Shown piece by piece: positions 54,793-64,000 of a DNA stretch of 64,000 nt (position 1 is its first letter; each line of letters starts with the position of its first letter). The position numbers and the translations under genes were made by a program. Source of the DNA: an uncultured Clostridia bacterium (GTDB taxonomy: Bacteria; Bacillota; Clostridia; Oscillospirales; Ruminococcaceae); NCBI GenBank assembly GCA_947629335.1, contig CANRDI010000001.1:248001-312000 (forward strand), read 5' to 3'. Under the pieces are notes generated by a model. The model was not told where the DNA came from and searched no databases. It saw only the letters and a program-made list of their open reading frames with translations.

Positions 54793-55828
54793 CTACCACC
54801 TTAAAGCCCGCCGCTCTTATGAGCCTGTTGTAAACGGCAAGCCCCATGCCGCTTTTATCCGGAGCTTCGACATATACCGTTTCGATATTGTTTTCATCGG
54901 CGCTTCTCAAAAGACCGAAAAGCCTTTGCGCCTGTATCTCAGCAATTTCGCCGAAATCAATAAAACCCTCGCCGTAATCTCCCCGCGACAAAAACCATGC
55001 GTTTTCGTCCTCATGCATAGCGCGGAATTTTCTGAAAAGATCCGCTCTTTTATTCACAACAAAAACGTTTGCTTTCGGAGAATAATGTTTATACTTCATT
55101 CCCGGAGAAAGCACACGCTCGTCGGGTCTCGGAGCGGTTTCGACCGCCTTATCGATCTCAACCTCAGCAAATTTTGAAAGCATTTCGGCGGTTATCCCGC
55201 CGGGACGCAGAATATGGATCTTATCTTCCCTAAAGCAAACGACCGTGCTTTCTACTCCTACCGAACACTCTCCCCCGTCGATAATGAGCGGGATTTTCCC
55301 GTTCATATCCTCGAAAACGTGTTGAGCAGACGTAGGGCTTGGTTTTCCGGAGAGATTTGCCGACGGAGCAGCGAGCGGAAAACCGCATTTTTCAATAACA
55401 GCTCTCGCCGCATCATTCGCGGGCATCCTCACGGCAACTGTCGAAAGTCCGCCGCTTGTTATGTCGGGAACAACGCTCGTCTTGCCGAAGATCATAGTCA
55501 GCGGACCTGCCCAAAATTTTTCCGCAAGCCGTCTTGCAAGCTCCGGGATTTCCGTCACAAGCGGCTTTATCATTTCAAAATTGCTTATATGAACGATAAG
55601 CGGATTGTCCTGTGGTCTGCCCTTTGCCGTAAAAATGCTTTTTACTGCGTTTTCATCAAGAGCGTTTGCGGCAAGCCCGTATACCGTTTCAGTAGGAAGC
55701 GCGACAATGCCGCCGTTTTTTAAGATATCCGCGGCTTCGCATACGCTTTCCTCACAAAAAGGCATTATTCTTGTCTGCAAATTATTCGAGGACATAACCT
55801 TAAAGCTGTTTGCAGGAAAATCAAGCAT
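54785..55828 (-). CDS. tsaC: L-threonylcarbamoyladenylate synthase (Sua5 type)
   Basis: A 347-residue two-domain enzyme. The YrdC part (residues 20-220) has GGIVALPTETVYGLAANALDENAVKSIFTAKGRPQDNPLIVHI and SANLSGKPSPTSAQHV; the Sua5 C-terminal part has LSPGMKYKHYSPKANV. It activates threonine with bicarbonate for the t6A modification of tRNA. GAAGGTG precedes the ATG. It follows prfA by 18 nt, a common neighbour pairing in Firmicutes. Confidence 0.94.
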   Translation of the reverse strand: MLDFPANSFKVMSSNNLQTRIMPFCEESVCEAADILKNGGIVALPTETVYGLAANALDENAVKSIFTAKGRPQDNPLIVHISNFEMIKPLVTEIPELARRLAEKFWAGPLTMIFGKTSVVPDITSGGLSTVAVRMPANDAARAVIEKCGFPLAAPSANLSGKPSPTSAQHVFEDMNGKIPLIIDGGECSVGVESTVVCFREDKIHILRPGGITAEMLSKFAEVEIDKAVETAPRPDERVLSPGMKYKHYSPKANVFVVNKRADLFRKFRAMHEDENAWFLSRGDYGEGFIDFGEIAEIQAQRLFGLLRSADENNIETVYVEAPDKSGMGLAVYNRLIRAAGFKVVDE

Positions 55829-55846
55829 TTTTTCACCTTCTCGGTA

Positions 55847-56920
55847 TCAGTTTTCGCTCTTTGCAAGCAGCGCCGTTTTTTCCGCAAGCCTCAGCGCGTC
55901 GAATATCTCGTCGCACCCTCCGTTCATCATTTCGTCCAGCTTGTACAGTGTAAGACCAATTCTGTGGTCGGTAACTCTTGACTGCGGAAAATTGTATGTC
56001 CTTATGCGCTCGGAGCGGTCGCCTGTCCCTACTTGAACGCGGCGTTCTTCGGCTATCGCACTGTCGCGGGCAGTGCGTTCTGCCTCATAAAGTTTGCTGT
56101 ACAGCATTTTAAGCGCCTTTTCCTTGTTTTTCATCTGTGAGCGCTCTTCCTGACACTCGACGACTGTTCCCGTAGGATTATGAATTATCCTCACTGCGGA
56201 TTCGGTCTTATTTATATGCTGACCGCCCGCGCCGCTCGAACGGTATGTCTGAACGGTAAGATCAGCGGGATTTATGTTTACGTCAACTTCTTCGACTTCG
56301 GGCAAAACCGCAACGGTAACGGTAGAAGTCTGTATTCTGCCTTGGCTTTCGGTTTCGGGAACGCGCTGAACACGGTGAACTCCGCTTTCATACTTCATCT
56401 TTGCGTATACTCCTTCGCCTTCGATACCGAACGATATTTCCTTATATCCCCCCAACTCAGTGGGATTTCCGCCGAGTATCTCGATTTTCCAGCCCTGCCT
56501 CGCGGCATACATAGAATACATTCTGAACATTGAATTTGCAAAGAGCGCGGCTTCTTCCCCGCCTGCGCCTGCGCGTATCTCGACTATTACGCTTCTGTCG
56601 TCGTCGGGATCGTGCGGAAGCAGCATCATTTTCAGTTCTTCAGCCAAATCCTCTGCCAGAGCTTTGTTTTCCTCATATACGCTTCTTGCAAGCTCTTTTA
56701 GCTCTTCGTCATCACCCGCCGCCGAAAGCTCTTCTAAAGCGCCCTCGCGGTCGTTTACAGCCTTTTGATAGCGCTTATGAGTATCAATAAGCGGAGTGAG
56801 ATTTTTATATTCTTTCATAAGTTCTGTATAGATCTTATTGTCCGAAACGACCTTCGGATCGGACAGCTTTGCGCTTATTTCTTCATAGCGCGCAATTATC
56901 ATACTTAACTTTTCCTGCAT
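55847..56920 (-). CDS. prfA: Peptide chain release factor 1
   Basis: A 357-residue RF1. The GGQ motif is at 232-234 (RSSGAGGQHINKTESAVRI), and the stop-codon reading loop shows VPETESQGR with PET at the PxT place, as expected of UAA/UAG-reading RF1. The N-terminal coiled coil and the C-terminal SERIRTYNFPQSRVTDHRIG are normal. AGGAG precedes the ATG. The 56921-57085 gap shows one CTTGAA/TTCAAG hairpin and no gene. Confidence 0.97.
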   Translation of the reverse strand: MQEKLSMIIARYEEISAKLSDPKVVSDNKIYTELMKEYKNLTPLIDTHKRYQKAVNDREGALEELSAAGDDEELKELARSVYEENKALAEDLAEELKMMLLPHDPDDDRSVIVEIRAGAGGEEAALFANSMFRMYSMYAARQGWKIEILGGNPTELGGYKEISFGIEGEGVYAKMKYESGVHRVQRVPETESQGRIQTSTVTVAVLPEVEEVDVNINPADLTVQTYRSSGAGGQHINKTESAVRIIHNPTGTVVECQEERSQMKNKEKALKMLYSKLYEAERTARDSAIAEERRVQVGTGDRSERIRTYNFPQSRVTDHRIGLTLYKLDEMMNGGCDEIFDALRLAEKTALLAKSEN

Positions 56921-57085
56921 AAAATTCTCCTGTTAGAGGTTAATCGGCGGTATGTATTTTTGCCCGAACTAAAACCAAATCTCTTTTTCAAACCGCAATA
57001 AATACTTTTCACGCCGCATACCGACGATAAGTTCAAGATCATAATATTTATATTAAAGTACTTGAAAACAACTTCAAGATAATTT

Positions 57086-57283
57086 CTATACCGTCCGATC
57101 GATTTCGTCCCGCAGAACAGACTTTATATTTTTCTCACATTTCGCGCGGGAGATCATATATATATGACCGCATTTTTCACATTCAAGCCGAAAATCCGCC
57201 CCGACGCGCAGAACTTTCATTGTATTTCCTCCGCAGGCGTGATTTTTTTTCATTATGATCTTATCGCCTATGCTTATTTCCAC
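57086..57283 (-). CDS. DUF951 family protein
   Basis: A 65-residue protein with the DUF951 pattern: GDKIIMKKNHACGGNTMKVLRVGADFRLECEKCGHIYMISR, including CG and CEKCG that may hold a zinc. Function unknown. GTG start with AAAGGAAAG five nt upstream and a good promoter. It heads the long run to leuB, but a 165-nt gap precedes prfA. Confidence 0.9.
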   Translation of the reverse strand: MEISIGDKIIMKKNHACGGNTMKVLRVGADFRLECEKCGHIYMISRAKCEKNIKSVLRDEIDRTV

Positions 57284-57323
57284 AATTTCTTTCCTTTACA
57301 TAATATTTGTACATATATATTTA

Positions 57324-57352
57324 AGTATATCACTTTTCAGTCTTTATTTCAA
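57324..57352 (-). promoter_or_regulatory. Sigma-A promoter of the DUF951 gene
   Basis: TTGAAA (57347-57352), a 17-nt spacer and TATACT (57324-57329) on the minus strand. Confidence 0.8.
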
Positions 57353-57400
57353 TAGTTATATTAAATTTTTTAAAAATTTTTAAAATTTTTAAAAAAACTA

Positions 57401-57429
57401 TTGACAAACTGTTTTTAATCTGGTATAAT
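57401..57429 (+). promoter_or_regulatory. Stable-RNA promoter of tRNA-Lys/Arg with UP-like A-tract
   Basis: TTGACA (57401-57406), a 17-nt spacer and TATAAT (57424-57429), preceded by TTTTAAAAAAACTA at 57387-57400, the same as before tRNA-fMet. Confidence 0.9.
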
Positions 57430-57442
57430 AATGAAGTTCCAT

Positions 57443-57518
57443 GGTTCACTAGCTCAGTCGGTAGAGCACCTGGCTTTTAATCAGGGTGTCCCGGGTTCGA
57501 ATCCCGGGTGAATCACCA
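57443..57518 (+). tRNA. tRNA-Lys (anticodon UUU)
   Basis: A 76-nt cloverleaf, CCA encoded. The anticodon loop CTTTTAA lies in a CCTGG/TCAGG-type stem. Acceptor arms GGTTCAC/GTGAATC pair with one G-U. Confidence 0.97.
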
Positions 57519-57639
57519 TTACTTTACTTTATAAGAAGCAAGGAGATCGATTTGTCTTGTTGCTGATGATTTGATACAGATATTTCTGCTTTTCGGCATT
57601 GTCTGAAATATCTCTATAAATCTCCGAAAATTTGAATGA

Positions 57640-57716
57640 GCGCCCGTAGCTCAGCTGGATAGAGCAATAGCCTCCGACGCTATGTGTCGTGCGTTCGAAT
57701 CGCATCGGGCGTACCA
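57640..57716 (+). tRNA. tRNA-Arg (anticodon CCG)
   Basis: A 77-nt cloverleaf, CCA encoded. The anticodon loop is CTCCGAC within ATAGC/GCTAT; acceptor GCGCCCG/CGGGCGT has one G-U. It is 121 nt from tRNA-Lys and shares its promoter. Nothing else is seen between them. Confidence 0.97.
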
Positions 57717-57766
57717 AGGTCATTTATCTTTTTGTTTCTTTAAAGCCAAGGTTATATTTGTCGGTT

Positions 57767-57793
57767 CGGGGAGTTTCAGCTCTCCGTTTTTTT
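57767..57793 (+). terminator. Terminator after tRNA-Arg
   Basis: CGGGGAG-TTTCAG-CTCTCCG hairpin (one G-U), then seven T. A TTG in this tract cannot be the start of the next gene. Confidence 0.85.
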
Positions 57794-57815
57794 GATAGTT
57801 TGCGGGATGGTTTTA

Positions 57816-58523
57816 ATGGCTGATGAAAATGGAGTTCACAGTGGAATTCACAATGGTCACAGACAGCGTCTATTGAAAAAATATAAGGAAAACGGTATTG
57901 ATTCGCTCGAAGAACATGAGCTTCTCGAAATACTTCTGTTTTTCGCGTTTTCAAGATGCAATACAAATGAATTGAGCCATAATCTTTTAAACAAGTTTGG
58001 CAGTATAGAAAATGTTTTTAAATCTTCTATAGACGAATTGACGAAAATAAACGGCATAGGAAGCTCTTCCGCCCTGCTTATTAAATTTTTGGGCGATTTT
58101 TCGGAACTCTACGGCAGATCTGACCAAAAGATATATAACCTAAAGGCTTTTGAAAACATCATACAATTTTGTACCGAACATTTTACAGACCAAGAAAACG
58201 AAAACTGCCACTTTATATTTCTCGATAAAAGGAAAAATCTTATAACTCATCAAAGCCTGACAAACTGTAAATTCAGTCTGGTCAACTTAGATCTGAAAAA
58301 GATTATAAATAAGGCTATAGATCTGAATTCGGATTCGATAATAATCGTGCATAATCATCCGAACGGCTCTTCGGTCGCTTCGTCAAATGACGTAAAGTAT
58401 ACGCGTTCTATAGCAGAAATGATCGCTCCGCTTGATCTGTCTCTTGTCGACCATATAATTATGGGTATAGACGGATTTTTTTCAATGCGCCGCTCAAATC
58501 TTATGAATGATATATGGAAATAA
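57816..58523 (+). CDS. radC: RadC-like JAB-domain protein (UPF0758)
   Basis: A 235-residue protein: N-terminal helix-hairpin-helix (NELSHNLLNKFGSIENVFKSSIDELTKINGIG), then an MPN/JAB domain with IIVHNHPNGSSVASSNDVKYT, which gives the JAMM metal motif HxHx(7)SxxD, and LSLVDHIIMG. The family's true role is not known despite the DNA-repair name. The start at 57816 has GGGATGG upstream and lies past the tRNA terminator; the frame opens at 57792 in that terminator. No clear promoter. Confidence 0.9.
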   Translation: MADENGVHSGIHNGHRQRLLKKYKENGIDSLEEHELLEILLFFAFSRCNTNELSHNLLNKFGSIENVFKSSIDELTKINGIGSSSALLIKFLGDFSELYGRSDQKIYNLKAFENIIQFCTEHFTDQENENCHFIFLDKRKNLITHQSLTNCKFSLVNLDLKKIINKAIDLNSDSIIIVHNHPNGSSVASSNDVKYTRSIAEMIAPLDLSLVDHIIMGIDGFFSMRRSNLMNDIWK

Positions 58524-58594
58524 AAAGTCACTTCTATCAGACTTCCGAAATGCTGCCGGAAACTTCGGGACTAGTCGGAAAGCTGTAAGATACT

Positions 58595-58628
58595 CGTTCA
58601 CTTGTAATTTTTATAAGTGAACGTTTTT
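58595..58628 (+). terminator. Terminator after the radC-like gene
   Basis: CGTTCACTT/AAGTGAACG hairpin (9 bp, 11-nt loop), then TTTTT. A smaller TTCCG/CGGAA hairpin lies upstream near 58550-58568. Confidence 0.9.
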
Positions 58629-58651
58629 AGTTTAGTATATACGGGAGTATT

Positions 58652-60619
58652 ATGGAAAAATTTGAAATACATTCTGAATATAAGCCCACTGGCGACCAGC
58701 CCGAAGCAATAGCGGCGCTATCCGAGGGAATACTTCGCGGCGACAAAGAACAGACGCTTCTCGGTGTGACAGGTTCGGGAAAAACATTTACAATGGCTAA
58801 TATTATCGCAAACGTAAATAAGCCGACGCTTGTCCTTGCTCACAACAAAACGCTCGCCGCTCAGCTCTGCTCAGAGTTCAGAGAGTTCTTTCCGAAAAAT
58901 GCGGTAGAGTTTTTTGTCAGCTATTATGATTATTATCAGCCTGAGGCTTATATCCCCTCAACAGACGCTTATATCGAAAAGGACAGTGCGATAAACGACG
59001 AGATAGACCGCCTCAGACACTCGGCGACGGCGGCGCTTGCAGAAAGGCGCGACGTTATTATTGTTGCGAGCGTTTCGTGCATTTACTCGCTCGGTTCGCC
59101 GGAGGATTACCGCTCGAATACGCTGTCGCTTAGAGAGGGTATGGAAATATCGAGAGATGAAATTATAAAGCGGCTTGTCGAAATGCAATACGAGCGAAAT
59201 GAGCTGAATTTTATCCGTAATAAATTTCGTGTAAGAGGGGATACTGTCGAGATATTCCCCGCAGGCAGCACAAGCGAAACTGCGGTAAGAGTAGAGTTTT
59301 TCGGGGACGAAATAGAAAGGCTGTCCGAATTTGAAGTTGTAACGGGAAATCTGCGCGGAACTCTCAAACACGCTATGATATTCCCCGCTTCGCATTATAT
59401 AATCGGACGGGATAAAATGGAAGAAGCACTGAACGAGCTTGAAGAAGAGCTTGAAGAGCGTATAAAGTTCTTTAAAGACCAAAACAAACTTATAGAAGCC
59501 CAGCGAATAGAACAGCGCACAAGATACGATATGGAAATGCTGCGCGAGATTGGAACGTGCAAGGGCGTTGAAAACTACTCGCGGGTGCTTGCGCGCAGAC
59601 CAAAGGGAAGCACTCCCATTACGCTTATAGACCATTTCCCCGAAGATTTTCTGCTTATGGTGGACGAAAGTCACGTTACATTGCCGCAGGTTCGCGGAAT
59701 GTACGGTGGCGACGTCGCAAGAAAAAAGAACCTCATTGACTATGGTTTCAGGCTTCCCTGTGCTTACGACAACAGACCGCTGAACTTTGACGAGTTCTAT
59801 GCAAAGGTAAATCAGGCTGTTTTTGTTTCCGCAACTCCGGGAGATTTCGAGCGAGAAAAGTCAACTCGGATAGTCGAACAGATAATTCGTCCGACAGGTC
59901 TTTTAGACCCCGAAATTATCGTAAAGCCGACAGACGGGCAAATTGAAGATCTGATTTCGGAGATAAATGTGCGAGTTGAAAAAAAACAACGCGTCTTGGT
60001 GACAACTCTTACGAAAAAAATGGCGGAGGATCTTACGGAATTTCTCGACAAGGCAGGAATAAAAGTCCGCTATATGCACCACGATATTGATACTATCGAA
60101 AGAATGGAGATAATCCGCGACCTCAGAGAAGGAGAATTTGACGTTCTCGTCGGAATTAACCTTTTGCGCGAGGGACTGGATATTCCCGAAGTTTCGTTGG
60201 TGGCAATTCTTGACGCAGACAAAGAAGGTTTTTTGCGCTCGGAAACATCGCTTGTGCAGACGATAGGGCGCGCGGCAAGAAACGCCGAGGGTACTGTAAT
60301 AATGTACGCCGACTTTGTAACTCAATCAATGGAAAAAGCAATTTCCGAGACCCTGCGCAGACGTGAGATACAGCAGGCTTACAACAAGGAACATAATATC
60401 GTTCCGAAAACAATAGTAAAAGAAGTACGCGATGTTCTTGAAATAACGAAAAAGACTGACAAAAAGCTGAAGAAGAGCGATTATAAAAAGCTCCCTCGGC
60501 GCGAAAGAGAACAGCTTATAGCTCAATATACGGCAGAAATGAAAAAGGCGGCGAAGCTGCTTGATTTTGAACACGCGGCGTTTTTGCGCGACAAGATAAA
60601 AGAACTTCGCGGCGAATAA
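58652..60619 (+). CDS. uvrB: UvrABC system protein B
   Basis: A 655-residue UvrB helicase-like protein of nucleotide excision repair. Walker A is [13 protein letters not shown], the beta-hairpin is [45 protein letters not shown] and SVSCIYSLG follow, and the C-terminal UVR domain is [33 protein letters not shown] precedes the ATG. It lies 20 nt before uvrA. Confidence 0.98.
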   Translation: MEKFEIHSEYKPTGDQPEAIAALSEGILRGDKEQTLLGVTGSGKTFTMANIIANVNKPTLVLAHNKTLAAQLCSEFREFFPKNAVEFFVSYYDYYQPEAYIPSTDAYIEKDSAINDEIDRLRHSATAALAERRDVIIVASVSCIYSLGSPEDYRSNTLSLREGMEISRDEIIKRLVEMQYERNELNFIRNKFRVRGDTVEIFPAGSTSETAVRVEFFGDEIERLSEFEVVTGNLRGTLKHAMIFPASHYIIGRDKMEEALNELEEELEERIKFFKDQNKLIEAQRIEQRTRYDMEMLREIGTCKGVENYSRVLARRPKGSTPITLIDHFPEDFLLMVDESHVTLPQVRGMYGGDVARKKNLIDYGFRLPCAYDNRPLNFDEFYAKVNQAVFVSATPGDFEREKSTRIVEQIIRPTGLLDPEIIVKPTDGQIEDLISEINVRVEKKQRVLVTTLTKKMAEDLTEFLDKAGIKVRYMHHDIDTIERMEIIRDLREGEFDVLVGINLLREGLDIPEVSLVAILDADKEGFLRSETSLVQTIGRAARNAEGTVIMYADFVTQSMEKAISETLRRREIQQAYNKEHNIVPKTIVKEVRDVLEITKKTDKKLKKSDYKKLPRREREQLIAQYTAEMKKAAKLLDFEHAAFLRDKIKELRGE

Positions 60620-60639
60620 CAACAAAAGAGGGATCTGTT

Positions 60640-63465
60640 ATGGCAAACGACAAGATAATCATTAAAGGCGCGCGTGAGCATAACCTGAACAACATTAACG
60701 TTACTATCCCAAGGGACAAGCTCGTCGTTTTGACGGGAGTTTCGGGTTCGGGCAAAAGCTCGCTCGCATTCGATACTATCTTTGCGGACGGGCAAAAGCG
60801 CTATATGGAAAGCCTTTCAAGCTACGCAAGAATGTTTTTGGGGCAAATGGAAAAGCCCGACGTTGACAGTATTGAGGGGCTGTCTCCTGCCATTTCGATT
60901 GACCAGAAAACCACCTCGAAAAATCCCCGTTCTACGGTCGGCACTGTCACTGAAATCTATGACTATCTGCGTCTAATGTACGCAAGGATAGGTATTCCCC
61001 ACTGCCCCGTCTGCGGGAGGGAGATAAAACAGCAAACGGTAGATGAAATTGTTGACAAGGTGTTGGAGCTTCCCAAAAAAACGAAATTTCAGGTGCTTGC
61101 GCCTGTCGTAAGGCAGCGCAAGGGCGAGCACAAAAAGGAATTTGAAAGCGCAAGAAAAGCGGGTTTTTCGCGCGTGAGGGTTGACGGCATTACCTTTGAC
61201 CTGAACGAAAAAATTTCCCTTGAAAAAAACAACAAGCACTCTATCGAAATAATCGTGGACAGACTTGTGATAAAGGACGGAATACGCTCGCGCCTTGCGG
61301 AGAGCATTGAAACGGCGGGCAATCTGACGGGCGGACTTATCTATATAGACGTTATTGACGGAGAAGAACTTCATTTCTCGCAGAGCTATGCATGTCCCGA
61401 ACACGGAGTTTCGGTGGACGAGCTTGTTCCGAGAATGTTTTCATTCAACAATCCACTCGGCGCTTGTCCCGAATGTACGGGAATAGGCAGTTATCGCAGA
61501 ATTGACCCTGACCTTATTATGCCGAACAGGTATCTTTCAATAAAAGACGGCGCGATAAAGGGCTATGGCTGGACTTATGCCGAAGGAACGATTGCGGCGA
61601 TGTATTTTGACGCCGTGTGCGAAAGAAATGGTGTAAGCGTAGAACAGCCTGTCTCGGAGTTTCCCGAAAAAGCAATAAACGAACTTATGTACGGAACAAA
61701 CGGCGAGAAAATTCTTGTAAAGCGCCCTAAAAAACAAGGCGGCGGAGAATATTACACCGAGTTTGAGGGAGTAGCAAACAACCTGCAAAGGCGCTATAAC
61801 GAAGCGCAGGGCTGGCAGTACTACTCAAAAGACGCGCTCGAAGATTTTATGAGCGACGTCGAATGTCCGAAATGTCACGGAGAAAGGCTTAACGACACGG
61901 CTCTTTCGGTCACTGTCGGAGGCCTTAACATAATGGATTTCTGCAAGATGTCGGTATTGAACGCGATAGATTTTGTGGACAACCTTGAACTTTCTGAACA
62001 CGACAGAATGATAGCGGGTCAGATACTGAAAGAAATAAAAAATCGTTTAGGTTTTTTGAAATCGGTAGGACTTGAATATCTGACGCTTTCGCGCGCGGCA
62101 GGCACTCTTTCCGGCGGCGAAAGCCAGCGCATAAGGCTTGCGACACAGATAGGAAGCGCGCTCACGGGGGTTTTATACATTCTTGACGAACCAAGTATAG
62201 GACTTCACCAGCGCGACAACGACAAGCTGATTGCGACTTTAAAAAACCTGCGCGACCTCGGAAACACGCTTATCGTTGTAGAACATGACGAGGATACAAT
62301 GCGCGCGGCAGACTGGATAGTTGACATTGGTCCTCTTGCGGGTATCCACGGCGGAAATGTCATATACAGCGGCGATGTAAAGGGCATTTTAAAATGCAAG
62401 AACTCCATTACAGGGCAATATCTGAGCGGAAAGAAAAAAATTGCCGTTCCGAAAAAGCGCAGAAAACTTACTGGAAAATGGCTCAAAGTAATAGGCGCTC
62501 AAGAAAACAACCTCAAAAATGTTGATGTTGACGTGCCGATTGGCGTTTTTACCTGCGTCACGGGTGTTTCGGGCAGCGGCAAAAGTTCACTCGTAAATGA
62601 GATAATCTACAAAAATCTTTACGGAAAACTTAACAGAGGACGTGTCAGAGCGGGAAAATTCCGCGATATGAAGGGCATAGAAAATCTCGACAAGGTTATA
62701 ATGATAGACCAATCGCCTATCGGCAGAACTCCGCGCTCAAATCCCGCGACATATACGGGAGTTTTCACGGATATACGCGACCTTTTCGCACAAACGACCG
62801 ACGCAAAAACAAGAGGTTATACGGCGGGACGCTTTTCCTTCAACGTAAAGGGCGGAAGATGCGAAGCGTGCGAGGGCGACGGAATTCTGAAAATAGAAAT
62901 GCACTTTTTGCCGGATATTTTCGTTCCGTGCGAGGTATGTAAGGGTCAGCGCTATAACCGCGAAACTCTTGAAGTAAAATACAAGGGCAAAAGCATTTAT
63001 GATGTCTTAGATATGACGGTAGCGGAGGGAGTTGAATTTTTCTCGAATATACCGAAAATCTATAACAAACTGAAAACGCTTAATGACGTGGGATTAGGTT
63101 ATATCAAGATCGGACAAAGTTCTACTACGCTTTCGGGTGGTGAAGCGCAGAGAATCAAACTTGCGGCGGAGCTTTCGAAGCGCTCTACGGGAAAGACTAT
63201 CTATATCCTCGACGAACCGACTACAGGTCTTCACTCGGCTGATGTACAAAAACTCATAGATATATTACAGGCGCTTGCGGACGCAGGAAACACTGTTCTT
63301 GTCATTGAACACAATCTTGACGTTATAAAATGCGCGGACTATATAATCGATATGGGTCCCGAAGGCGGCGACGGCGGAGGAACTGTTGTTGCAAAAGGAA
63401 CTCCCGAAGATGTATCGGAAAATCCGAAATCATATACGGGAATTTATCTGAAGAAAATGCTGTGA
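60640..63465 (+). CDS. uvrA: UvrABC system protein A
   Basis: A 941-residue ABC-type ATPase that finds DNA damage. Two Walker A sites are [16 protein letters not shown] near residue 30 and [16 protein letters not shown] near 645, two signature loops are [13 protein letters not shown] and [13 protein letters not shown], and zinc modules are [25 protein letters not shown] and CEACEGDG...CEVCKGQR. The length is normal. It forms an operon with uvrB. Confidence 0.98.
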   Translation: MANDKIIIKGAREHNLNNINVTIPRDKLVVLTGVSGSGKSSLAFDTIFADGQKRYMESLSSYARMFLGQMEKPDVDSIEGLSPAISIDQKTTSKNPRSTVGTVTEIYDYLRLMYARIGIPHCPVCGREIKQQTVDEIVDKVLELPKKTKFQVLAPVVRQRKGEHKKEFESARKAGFSRVRVDGITFDLNEKISLEKNNKHSIEIIVDRLVIKDGIRSRLAESIETAGNLTGGLIYIDVIDGEELHFSQSYACPEHGVSVDELVPRMFSFNNPLGACPECTGIGSYRRIDPDLIMPNRYLSIKDGAIKGYGWTYAEGTIAAMYFDAVCERNGVSVEQPVSEFPEKAINELMYGTNGEKILVKRPKKQGGGEYYTEFEGVANNLQRRYNEAQGWQYYSKDALEDFMSDVECPKCHGERLNDTALSVTVGGLNIMDFCKMSVLNAIDFVDNLELSEHDRMIAGQILKEIKNRLGFLKSVGLEYLTLSRAAGTLSGGESQRIRLATQIGSALTGVLYILDEPSIGLHQRDNDKLIATLKNLRDLGNTLIVVEHDEDTMRAADWIVDIGPLAGIHGGNVIYSGDVKGILKCKNSITGQYLSGKKKIAVPKKRRKLTGKWLKVIGAQENNLKNVDVDVPIGVFTCVTGVSGSGKSSLVNEIIYKNLYGKLNRGRVRAGKFRDMKGIENLDKVIMIDQSPIGRTPRSNPATYTGVFTDIRDLFAQTTDAKTRGYTAGRFSFNVKGGRCEACEGDGILKIEMHFLPDIFVPCEVCKGQRYNRETLEVKYKGKSIYDVLDMTVAEGVEFFSNIPKIYNKLKTLNDVGLGYIKIGQSSTTLSGGEAQRIKLAAELSKRSTGKTIYILDEPTTGLHSADVQKLIDILQALADAGNTVLVIEHNLDVIKCADYIIDMGPEGGDGGGTVVAKGTPEDVSENPKSYTGIYLKKML

Positions 63466-63470
63466 AATTA

Positions 63471-63499
63471 TTGACAAATGCGACAAGATATGCTAAAAT
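63471..63499 (+). promoter_or_regulatory. Sigma-A promoter of mscL
   Basis: TTGACA (63471-63476), a 17-nt spacer and TAAAAT (63494-63499), six nt after the uvrA stop. Confidence 0.8.
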
Positions 63500-63538
63500 A
63501 TTCTTTAGCAGATAAAATTCAGAAAGGATGTTTTTTAA

Positions 63539-63967
63539 ATGAAAAAATTTATTAAGGAATTTAAGGAATTTGCCCTTAAAGGCAACGTTATGAGCATGGC
63601 GGTCGGCGTTATCATCGGCGGCGCGTTTCAGACCATTGTTACGGCGCTGACTAACAGCTTTATCAATCCGCTTATAGCTCTGATAATGGGCGGTGTTCAG
63701 CACGACGAAAACGGAAATCCCGTCTATATAGGCGGAAGTTTTACTATCAACGGCGTTGAATTCACCTATGGCGCGTTTCTCTCAGCAGTTATAAACTTCC
63801 TCATAATGGCGTTTATTCTTTTCCTTATGATAAAGGGAATGAACAAACTGATGTCTATCGGCAAGAAAAAGGAAGAAGAAAAACCCGCAGAGCCCCCTGC
63901 TCCTACAAAAGAAGAGCTTTTGCTTACGGAGATACGCGATCTGCTCAAAGACAACAATAAACAATAA
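63539..63967 (+). CDS. mscL: Large-conductance mechanosensitive channel
   Basis: A 142-residue MscL with two helices: FALKGNVMSMAVGVIIGGAFQTIVTALTNSFINPLIALI near 12-50 and FLSAVINFLIMAFILFLMIKGMNKL near 78-102, then a Pro/Glu-rich tail and a short helix KEELLLTEIRDLL. It opens on membrane stretch and releases solutes in osmotic downshock. AGAAAGGA precedes the ATG. Own promoter. Confidence 0.97.
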   Translation: MKKFIKEFKEFALKGNVMSMAVGVIIGGAFQTIVTALTNSFINPLIALIMGGVQHDENGNPVYIGGSFTINGVEFTYGAFLSAVINFLIMAFILFLMIKGMNKLMSIGKKKEEEKPAEPPAPTKEELLLTEIRDLLKDNNKQ

Positions 63968-63974
63968 TACATAA

Positions 63975-64000
63975 AAGGCGCTCATTTCAGAGCGCCTTGT
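63975..64000 (+). terminator. Terminator after mscL
   Basis: A 9-bp AAGGCGCTC/GAGCGCCTT hairpin; the following tract is cut by the window edge. Confidence 0.8.

Overview
The window is a chromosomal segment of a Gram-positive, endospore-forming member of the Clostridia. The Ruminococcus/Oscillospirales side is plausible, but the species cannot be named from this sequence. Evidence: spore genes (cotJABC, yabP, yabQ, yunB, spoVB-like), motility-linked genes (cheV, yjfB-like), divIC and rqcP in the Bacillus/Clostridium order, a sortase-type cell-wall anchor, and near-consensus sigma-A promoters, all with 17-nt spacers. I see no phage, transposase, integron or CRISPR. Nearly all the DNA is densely packed chromosomal coding sequence.

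Layout. 1-7.5 kb (minus): an operon from one strong promoter, with a His-rich COG0523 metallochaperone, a second COG0523 GTPase fused to a YcgQ-like C-terminal domain, mtnA, an MTA/SAH-type deaminase, a sugar-nucleotide-type epimerase, ygiQ and a truncated ComEC-like hydrolase. 7.7-12 kb: cheV, a divergent YjfB-like gene, and a 950-residue surface protein with about 33 octapeptide repeats and an NPYTG anchor. 12.2-23.9 kb (minus): zapA (very long coiled-coil form), a U32 peptidase, a 1158-residue CapA-type protein with two SGNH/DUF6270-like domains, a transglutaminase-like lipoprotein, and a partial type IV pilus set (pilC, four small pilin-like genes, pilT). 24-25.6 kb: citrate synthase with a long structured leader.

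25.7-40.8 kb (mostly plus): CtpE-like P-type ATPase, DnaD- and DnaC-type primosome proteins, phosphofructokinase, a histidine phosphatase, tRNA-fMet, the cotJABC spore operon (minus; cotJA is only 52 codons), then a spoVB-mazG-hup-rqcP-yabP-yabQ-divIC-(cls)-S1 block that matches the B. subtilis yabM-yabR order with hup and cls added. Between divIC and cls lies a 150-nt unassigned structured RNA candidate ending in a terminator. This is the most interesting unexplained element in the window.

40.8-57.4 kb (minus): glyA-NADAR-prs-rarA, and upstream a long co-directional run DUF951-prfA-tsaC-coaE-lytic transglycosylase-M18 aminopeptidase-yunB-ligA-leuC-Dabb-leuD-GNAT-kptA-leuB. 57.4-64 kb (plus): tRNA-Lys, tRNA-Arg, a RadC-like protein, uvrB, uvrA and mscL.

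The genes group into core housekeeping (DNA replication and repair, translation termination, leucine and one-carbon metabolism), sporulation and division, and a surface/pilus/metal section at the left that holds most of the unusual architectures.
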